DNA of 64,000 bases from Lindgomyces ingoldianus. Taxonomy: Eukaryota; Ascomycota; Dothideomycetes; Pleosporales; Lindgomycetaceae. The stretch covers positions 317,748 to 381,747 of the forward strand of contig NW_022985180.1 of NCBI RefSeq assembly GCF_010093535.1, read 5' to 3'. The position numbers and the translations under genes are program-made. Each line of letters opens with the position of its first letter. Position 1 is the stretch's first letter. Positions 57,877 to 64,000 of this stretch are shown piece by piece. The notes below the pieces were generated by a model. That model saw only the letters and a list, made by a program, of their open reading frames with translations. It searched no databases and had not been told where the DNA came from.

Positions 57877-60412
57877 GCTGAAATATTAGATCAGACGACG
57901 GACATGGTGGAATCCATTGCTGGAGCATTGGGGAACGATTCCTGTCCTCGACGTCTAGAGTGAAAGTGAGGTCCAATTTGAGGGGGAGCTTTGGGGGTCG
58001 GTGCATGAGCTTCACGACGGCGATAGTGGGGTGCTGCCTGCCACTCTGCCTAGAGACAAGCGATAGACGAGATGGTGATTCGACGAGTCTCTGAAGGAAT
58101 AGGCAGCAAGCCGTGCCGGAGACTCCCCACCACCTATACAGCCATGCTCGAAGCACCCGCCCTATCGCACCTTCCCCTTGAACCGCAGGCTGGCATCGGG
58201 GCACACGAGGAAGCAAACCAGGTAGAAGAAGACCCGTACCCATATATGTGCTGATCCAAACTCATAGCAAACCAGGTGAAACAGGATTCCCGCCCTAAAA
58301 GACCATGTAGCGTGGGATATCTGGCGGCGTGCGGCGTTGAGCAAGTCTCGGAGAGAAGTGGTGATGGGCGGTTGAGGACGAGCAGGGACGACGTCGCTTT
58401 GGCAGAGATTTTTTTTTTTTCTCTTCACTGTCTGGGAGGTCTGGACAGGATGGGAGCGGATCCGGGCAAGGAAGCTGTGGTACACTGTGGTACGCTCGAG
58501 AGGAAGGGTCCGAGAGGTGCCAGTGCGGTGAGACCTCGTGGCTGCAGGTACATATGGAGACCGCAACGGCTAGTGGGTAGTGATGATGTCTGCAGGCCTA
58601 GGGGGGGGGGTGTGAAGGTTAAAACAAGGTGGGTGTATTAAGGAACGACTGCACTCTGGAGGCACTCCGTCCACTTTTCGCGAAAAGAGTTATTGCGGCT
58701 GCAACGAGAAATAATTGGGCGTACCAAGACGATGCGCGTGGGCCGGCCAACTGCCAGCGAGCAAAGGAGTCTTCTCCTGAGCCTGGGGGGCAATAATCAC
58801 GGATCTGGCAGCAGGAGATCAGGAACCACGCCGCAGTGGGCTGGAGGCATGCTGGCGGGGATGCTGAGGTTGAGGCGAGATCATTATTGGCAGGGAATCG
58901 TGGTAGAAGCCTTCAGCAGCACGGAGGTAAGATGGACTCGCCGGCTTGGGCGACAGGCCACACTGCACAGGATGGTAGATTGCCTAGTACTCGCCTCTCC
59001 CGAGATACAACGATATGCCCACTTCCAAACGGCACGGTTGAGAGGGCTGAAGGAGATGTGTGCGGGATGATAAATGGCATACGATATCGCCATCCATCAA
59101 TTCGTCATTACGCTAAGAGGAACCGCTGGTGAACGTCGAGCGGCGCAGCTGCACCACTATTGGCCTTCAGCCCGCCCTCTGAGCTCTCTTCTGCTGCAAA
59201 CTCCTGTGCCGTGAGCAGGTTCGCTGCACTCCTGAATTGTGAACGTCAATGGCGCCGTAGTCGGCTTGAAGCAGCAAGTGGGCAGCCAGTCATCGCGGTC
59301 GTAGTCCAGAGTCCATGCCCCATGCCAGCTCATCAGCAGTAGCTTTTAATCTGCGGTCTTATGCCTTGGAGAGCCCGAGCTTCTTTTGCATAATTCAGCC
59401 AATGGTAGCCTTAGGATCTTTTTCCTCGGGGGAATTACCGCCTGCTCTTTGGTCCGACCATGTTGGCTCAACTCTCCTCACCATCTCGAGCTTGGGGCCG
59501 GGTAGGCTTCTTGGAAAGGAAAGCTACCTCATGCCAACATCGCAATGGTCGTCTTGACTAACTGACAGCTGTCGCCCGCCCTGCCTCAGGCGCTATTTCG
59601 CTTCGGAGAGGAGCCCTCTTTGCGACGGTTCGTTTCATCTACCGCTAACCCTTCCGCTGCTGCGCTGTCTGCTCTCGTGTGATGTTTCCGGATCCACCGC
59701 GAAGTCGAGAAGCAGGGCGTGTTTCGGTAGCCTAGCATTGGTGCAGCCCTGCTAAATTACACTCTCTCGGTACGAGCACCTCTCCATCCTGTAGGTACCT
59801 CTATGCAAGGTACAAAACACTCCTTCGCCAGTCCAGTCTCCTTCTGTAGACTGCATCCATTCCACAGTAAGCCACTGCACCCGCCGAGCTCCCCTAGTAG
59901 CTGAGTCTGTCTGCAAAAATCATCTCATCCTCTGCCGACCGAACAAGCACACAACGACACCAAAGCCAGGGGAACCCCTCCAAACAGTTTTTGTCAGTCG
60001 GCCATTCACAGCGCCTGCCTGAATTCTGCCTCTTGAGGGGTCAACGACATCATCCTCCGACCGTTTTCGGCGGCAAAAGGCACCCCTGTGAAACACGAGG
60101 TCCTTATTCAGGACACCAACTTGGACGAATTGTTCATCAGTACCAAACGTCATTGTCATGAAACTGCTTGCATTCAGAAGATGCTATATATAACCCTATT
60201 TTCATGCCTGTCGTGCTATCCAAGAGTTAACCTGCCTAAAAATCCTATGGCCTCACGAGTTCATCCTTTCGCCAACGCCGAGCTTGCATGCACTGAAGAG
60301 AAATTAAGTAAGGAATAGTGCAGTTGACTGCATCGAACCTGCTCGTCTTCCGGACTATTATGTACAGGTACGAAACCGTTTCCTCTCATCTCGCCTCGTC
60401 TCGTCTCGTCGT
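57877..60412. other. 2.5-kb intergenic region with homopolymer runs
   Basis: No gene supported. It contains a T run near 58410-58422 and a G run near 58599-58610. Short frames on both strands (for example 58276-58641, 59160-59342, 59920-60159) have no domain. This is the 5' flank of the PHD gene and the 3' flank of the membrane-protein gene. Confidence 0.45.
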
Positions 60413-61585
60413 TCATACTGCCGGTCTTACCACTACCGGGTCGTCTTGGTACGACAAGTCGGATACTACCGAGATCCTATCCTGGTTTCTTCGGAACGTG
60501 GGCCCTGACAAGTCCGAGACTGCATCATCATCATCGGTCGGATCTGCGAAAGGCGATCGCGTGGGGTGATCTTGGCTCGAAATCAAGTTTGTGTGTGAAT
60601 GCGCGGCTGGGGGAGCTCGCAGGCTTGTGTCGCGCGACAGAGGAGCAACACTTCGGGGCCGGTATGGTGGTGGGGGTTCGTCCTGTGCCTCATCTCCATT
60701 GACGAACGGATTTCCAAGGCCAGTGCGATCCTGCGGGTCATGCATCGACACAATGTCTGAGGTGTCAATACCGGTGTAGTATGCTCCACTGGAACCTGGC
60801 GCAATCGGTCCTAGAATGACCGGTTGGGGAGTGGTCGGGCTTGCTAAAGTGGGAAGAGGGTGGGATGGAGGTGTAGCGTATTGGGGTTGGGTAGAAGGTG
60901 GGGCTCCAGGATGGACGAGAGGTTGGACAAAAGGTTGATTTCTCGTCTTCATCTCCTCTACATGCGCCTGCACAGCCTTCACCTGTTTGTCCCGCTTACG
61001 CTTACGCAGGTAAAAGAAGAGAGCAACACCGAGGATAGCCAGAATCACGACTGGGACGACTCCAGCTGCAGCGTACGTTATTGTATGATTAGGCCCATTC
61101 CTTTGCATATCCGTCGAGCCGTCGTTCCCGTTGTCATTGTTGCCAGTAGATGTGGGATTTGGTCCAGTATAGATGCGAGTTGGTGTTGTTTGTGGCCCAT
61201 TAATGTCGGAATATGGGATGGTATGCGATATGCTGGACTGTGTCGACGGAGCACCTTGTGGTGGCCGGATCCCAGTCAACCACCCAGACAGAAAATTCCC
61301 AGTCTGATGCTCGTAGGTGGGCATCTCGCTCTTAAAATCAGATAGAGTGAATTCGATTATGGCAGTGAAGGATAGACCACCCGATGGCATTATGGTTGGT
61401 ATCGGGGTCGGCTGGTTGGTCACGTCGTCGTTATGAGATCCCCAGGAATGATGGTCTTCCGAATCTTCATGAGCATCGTGCTGGAGGACAGGAATGCCCA
61501 TCGAGACGGATCCCGGGTGGGCAGTGATATGTATGGGGGTTGAGCCTGTTTCTGACGTACTTTCCTTCCAAGGGTGTATCAGAAC
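60413..61585 (-). CDS. Single-pass plasma-membrane protein with Ser/Thr-rich ectodomain, 5' end unresolved
   Basis: The open frame from an acceptor-like tttag (exon from 61585) to the stop at 60413 includes an ATG at 61501 that would give 362 residues. Counting from that Met, residues 1-141 are Ser/Thr/Pro/Asn-rich, 142-164 form one membrane helix (ITYAAAGVVPVVILAILGVALFF), RKRKRDK is the stop-transfer signal, and about 195 cytosolic residues are Pro-rich with DEPPPPYRPR (PPxY-like) and an acidic DPTDDDDAV. No signal peptide precedes the ectodomain from 61501. A candidate leader (MILSQTAPLLVLASSPALAFE) lies at about 61785-61850 on the same strand, but its frame meets TAG and does not splice cleanly. 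The architecture resembles fungal wall-sensor or WSC/Mid2-like proteins without the WSC domain. Function unknown. Confidence 0.65.
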   Translation of the reverse strand, partial: VLIHPWKESTSETGSTPIHITAHPGSVSMGIPVLQHDAHEDSEDHHSWGSHNDDVTNQPTPIPTIMPSGGLSFTAIIEFTLSDFKSEMPTYEHQTGNFLSGWLTGIRPPQGAPSTQSSISHTIPYSDINGPQTTPTRIYTGPNPTSTGNNDNGNDGSTDMQRNGPNHTITYAAAGVVPVVILAILGVALFFYLRKRKRDKQVKAVQAHVEEMKTRNQPFVQPLVHPGAPPSTQPQYATPPSHPLPTLASPTTPQPVILGPIAPGSSGAYYTGIDTSDIVSMHDPQDRTGLGNPFVNGDEAQDEPPPPYRPRSVAPLSRDTSLRAPPAAHSHTNLISSQDHPTRSPFADPTDDDDAVSDLSGPTFRRNQDRISVVSDLSYQDDPVVVRPAV

Positions 61586-63262
61586 CTAAATCAAAGAGGG
61601 GTGAGCTCGACGAGTGATGATAGGTCCTTAGTTGTGCTGTTGTTGGCAGGGTGCCGTATCAGTCACCAGTGTCAGCGAATTCAAACACGGGACGAATGCT
61701 GAGGGCGCAGTTTTGTTCCCTGCCTGTACCGGTGGGGCCGGATAACGGAAAAGTCGCAACTTCACGGCCTATAACCTAGTAGATGGCCTCAAAAGCAAGG
61801 GCTGGTGATGACGCCAGGACTAGAAGTGGTGCTGTCTGACTTAAAATCATGAAATGGAGCGGACACGAGGCATGATTGTTGCAACAGCAAGAATAACAGC
61901 GAGTGTGAAGAGTGATGAGGAGAGAATAAGCTAGAAGTGGGCGGTGGCATTTTGGGGTTCGCTGGCATGTTTCCACATTCTCACAAGCTCCAGTCAAAGT
62001 CCGACTCCCGAGGGCTGAAGTTGGGTGATGGCTGGGGGCACAGCCTCGATGGCGCTGGATGATGGCGGTCACGGAAGCTGGAAACACCCCACCCGCTCGG
62101 AAATGGATTATTTTTAGGCTTGGCCTCCCCATTTTGACCAGGTTCATCTGTCGATCAGAAGCTTGGCCCGGAAACAAATACTCGTCTTGTGCTCCCTGAC
62201 TTTGGAAACAAGACCCTCTTGGTGAATGGTGCTATCAACAGTGGAGATCTGCTTTGGATGAAGCCGCTTGGAGACACTTCACGAAACATTTGACGGCAAC
62301 AAAAGAAAGAAGCTGGAATGGGGACGGCGAAGAGATTGCCGACCTTCCTGTGAGACTCACCAAAGCACTTGCAGATCTCCCAATCAAGTTCCCCGTCAAG
62401 CAGGGCGCACTTTATCATTGGTCGCTGCAAGAGACTATCTGCTCATGCCCACCTAACAAAATCAACTCTCTCGCGCGCTGCATTTGGCAAACCACTGTTT
62501 CGGAAAGCGATAATGACATCCAATTGGAAACTCCCAAAAGACCTCTTGTCGAACGCCTCCAGAGAATGCACCAAACAGGAATCGGATAACTTACGCTCCG
62601 GGCTCCGTTACGCTTCTTGATGTCCTCGTCTAAGACCGCAGGTTGGCACCAACTCCGGAACATGAATAGTAAGCATCTAGATGTAAAAAAAATATTGTTG
62701 GATCTAAGTAGAGCGTTCGAAGGAAACAGGTTTGTGTCTTCAACCAGCGCCGGTTCGATTCCAATATGCCAAGACTCAGTACCACCGAGCGAGTTTCGGA
62801 GGACGCAAAAATCTAACCACTTGCCATTGTGCGAAGTGAGGCTCGGGGATACGAGATGTTACACAAGTCACTTTAGTCCTTATTCAAGAATGCGGCTATA
62901 GCGTCCTGTGCATCGTTGTTCAAGACTGCCAGTCATCCGTGGCGTTGAGTTTCTTTCCACTCTTCGGTAGAGCCAAGTCACAATGAAACACCAAGCCCAA
63001 TTAAAAAGACAGCAGCTTACTTGCTGAAGAAGCTAATGGCTCGTCCTAGAGTTGTGTCTCTCCAGCGATTCCTTGGGGAACTCCAGCTCCATCTTCCGAG
63101 TCCCAAAGTTTGATACTCGCCTGATTCAGGAAAGGTCGATTTCCCTTTGATAGGGTAGCTGAATCATCCTTGGCACCTCGTCATCGGCACCTCGACAATG
63201 GTGCAGTTCGACACCTCCTGCTCCTCCCACATGACAACACCGCGGTCCATGTAATCAATATC
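61586..63262. other. 1.7-kb intergenic region, probably including the 5' exon of the membrane-protein gene
   Basis: 61590-61850 probably contains the upstream exon(s) of the minus-strand membrane-protein gene. From 61900 to 63262 no supported gene is seen; the plus frame around 62254-62589 lacks an ATG start and any domain. Confidence 0.4.
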
Positions 63263-64000
63263 ATGAGCGGCCTCAAAGAGCTAGCAAAAGGGGGGTGGCA
63301 TCCAAAAAGTAAAGGGAGCGGGAAAGAGAGCTGGCGCGGTGACTTCAAGGGTGTGAACACGGTCGTATGTCCCTCTTCCGTATGTTCCGCGCTGGCATTG
63401 CGAGCTAACTCAACTATCCAGGCAGGATGGGTGGGCAAAGGCAAGAATCCAGAGGAGGAGGCCCATAGACACCAATCGGCGCCTCTATCAACCCTCAAAG
63501 ACCCTGCTTCGTTTGGCCCTCCGCCGAAGCACATTAATTACCACGGAGCCGCAGCATCGCCGAACTCGACAATGTCAGACCGCCAAGAGCTTGGGGAGCC
63601 GCTGTCGCAAGAAGAAACTGCAGCAAAGCAAAGAGTGCAAGAGGCACGCGAAGCAAAAGCAAAGATAGAGGAGGTAGCGAACAAGCCAACCCCGGGTCCC
63701 TACAGAGCAAACACGACAGGCCTTAACACCACCCACGTACCCAAACCGCCTACTCGTCGATTATCACCTCCTCCCACCGTAGACCTGACGGTGAAGCTGA
63801 AGCCCAAACTCCCGCCTAGATTACCTCCTCGACAAAATTCTCATCCCGATGGGTACACTCAAGCGCCTCCACCTCCCTACAGTGAGAGCACACAAGGTGA
63901 CTCGTCTACACCAGGCCACCTGAATCAGGGGCCGTTGGAGCGGTTAGGACAAGCTGGAATCTCTGTACCTGGCTTCAACATTGGCCGTACCGCGTCGCCG
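63263..64000 (+). CDS. Proline-rich conserved fungal protein, 5' part only (cut by window end)
   Basis: Exons 63263-63361 and 63422 to beyond the window; the 60-nt phase-0 intron restores GDFKGVNT/AGWVGKGKN. The start MSGLKELAKGGWHPKSK... is a basic, Gly/Trp-containing N-terminus that I have seen in uncharacterised filamentous-fungal proteins, followed by TLKDPASFGPPPKH. From there the chain is an Ala/Lys/Glu-rich helix (QVEAREAKAKIEEV-like, about residues 85-110) and then Pro-rich, with possible SH3 ligands (VPKPPTRRL, PKLPPRLPPRQ, APPPPYSES). 226 residues are visible. Possibly an actin-cortex or endocytic adaptor by analogy, but that is weak inference. Confidence 0.75.
   Translation, partial: MSGLKELAKGGWHPKSKGSGKESWRGDFKGVNTVVCPSSVCSALALRANSTIQAGWVGKGKNPEEEAHRHQSAPLSTLKDPASFGPPPKHINYHGAAASPNSTMSDRQELGEPLSQEETAAKQRVQEAREAKAKIEEVANKPTPGPYRANTTGLNTTHVPKPPTRRLSPPPTVDLTVKLKPKLPPRLPPRQNSHPDGYTQAPPPPYSESTQGDSSTPGHLNQGPLERLGQAGISVPGFNIGRTASP

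Noticed and set aside
62254..62589. 111-codon plus-strand frame
   Set aside because: No ATG at its start, no recognised motif and overlapping frames in other phases are of similar length.
62745..62785. T-arm-like ggttcgattcc suggesting a tRNA
   Set aside because: No matching D arm, anticodon stem or acceptor stem could be drawn around it.

Overview
The window is nuclear DNA of a filamentous ascomycete (Pezizomycotina). The evidence is short GT-AG introns of 45-60 nt in most genes, branch sites of the ctaac/ctgac kind, typical Pezizomycotina families (Zn2Cys6 regulator, homeodomain-C2H2 protein, UstYa-like protein, Atg27 with a C-terminal YSAV tail), and transposon relics that look destroyed by repeat-induced point mutation (RIP). 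The class cannot be fixed from the sequence alone; no assignment below that level is made.

Left edge (1-1440): a hypermutated hAT transposon relic that ends in a 9-bp minisatellite. 1.4-12 kb: an accessory-looking stretch with a secreted lactonase-like beta-propeller protein, an amidase, a small secreted cysteine-containing protein, a carnosine N-methyltransferase-like gene (N2227 family) divergently paired with proteasome assembly chaperone 4, and a broken zinc-binding alcohol dehydrogenase gene. 12-22 kb: a low-complexity predicted protein, ATG27, an EBP-type sterol isomerase and a secreted GH27 alpha-galactosidase. 21.8-27.7 kb: one very large, mostly disordered protein with DH-like and PH-like regions. 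29-32.4 kb: an aldoxime dehydratase and a class II aldolase/adducin protein. 33.8-37.2 kb: a homeodomain plus C2H2 regulator whose reading frame is cut by one in-frame TAG. 38.1-41.2 kb: a small cysteine-rich secreted protein followed by a complete but dead Fot1/pogo element (23-bp terminal inverted repeats, TA target duplication, internal sequence RIP-degraded).

42.5-52.1 kb is a conserved housekeeping block: a Zn2Cys6 regulator (minus) head-to-head with ATP12 (plus), then a long oxysterol-binding protein with ankyrin, PH, FFAT-like and ORD regions. 53.8-54.4 kb holds a truncated UstYa-like (DUF3328) relic and, 20 bp further on, an intron-containing tRNA-Arg(UCG). 55.5-57.9 kb is a PHD-finger protein, 60.4-61.6 kb a single-pass membrane protein with an unresolved 5' end, and 63.3 kb to the edge the start of a proline-rich protein.

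The genes do not form one pathway. No coherent biosynthetic cluster, CRISPR, plasmid or phage system is seen. The most interesting signals are the TAG-interrupted homeodomain/C2H2 gene, the effector-like secreted proteins (one beside the RIP-degraded transposon), and the sharply bounded RIP on an element whose ends are intact. Exon coordinates come from reading splice signals and phase by eye; they close in frame except where stated.
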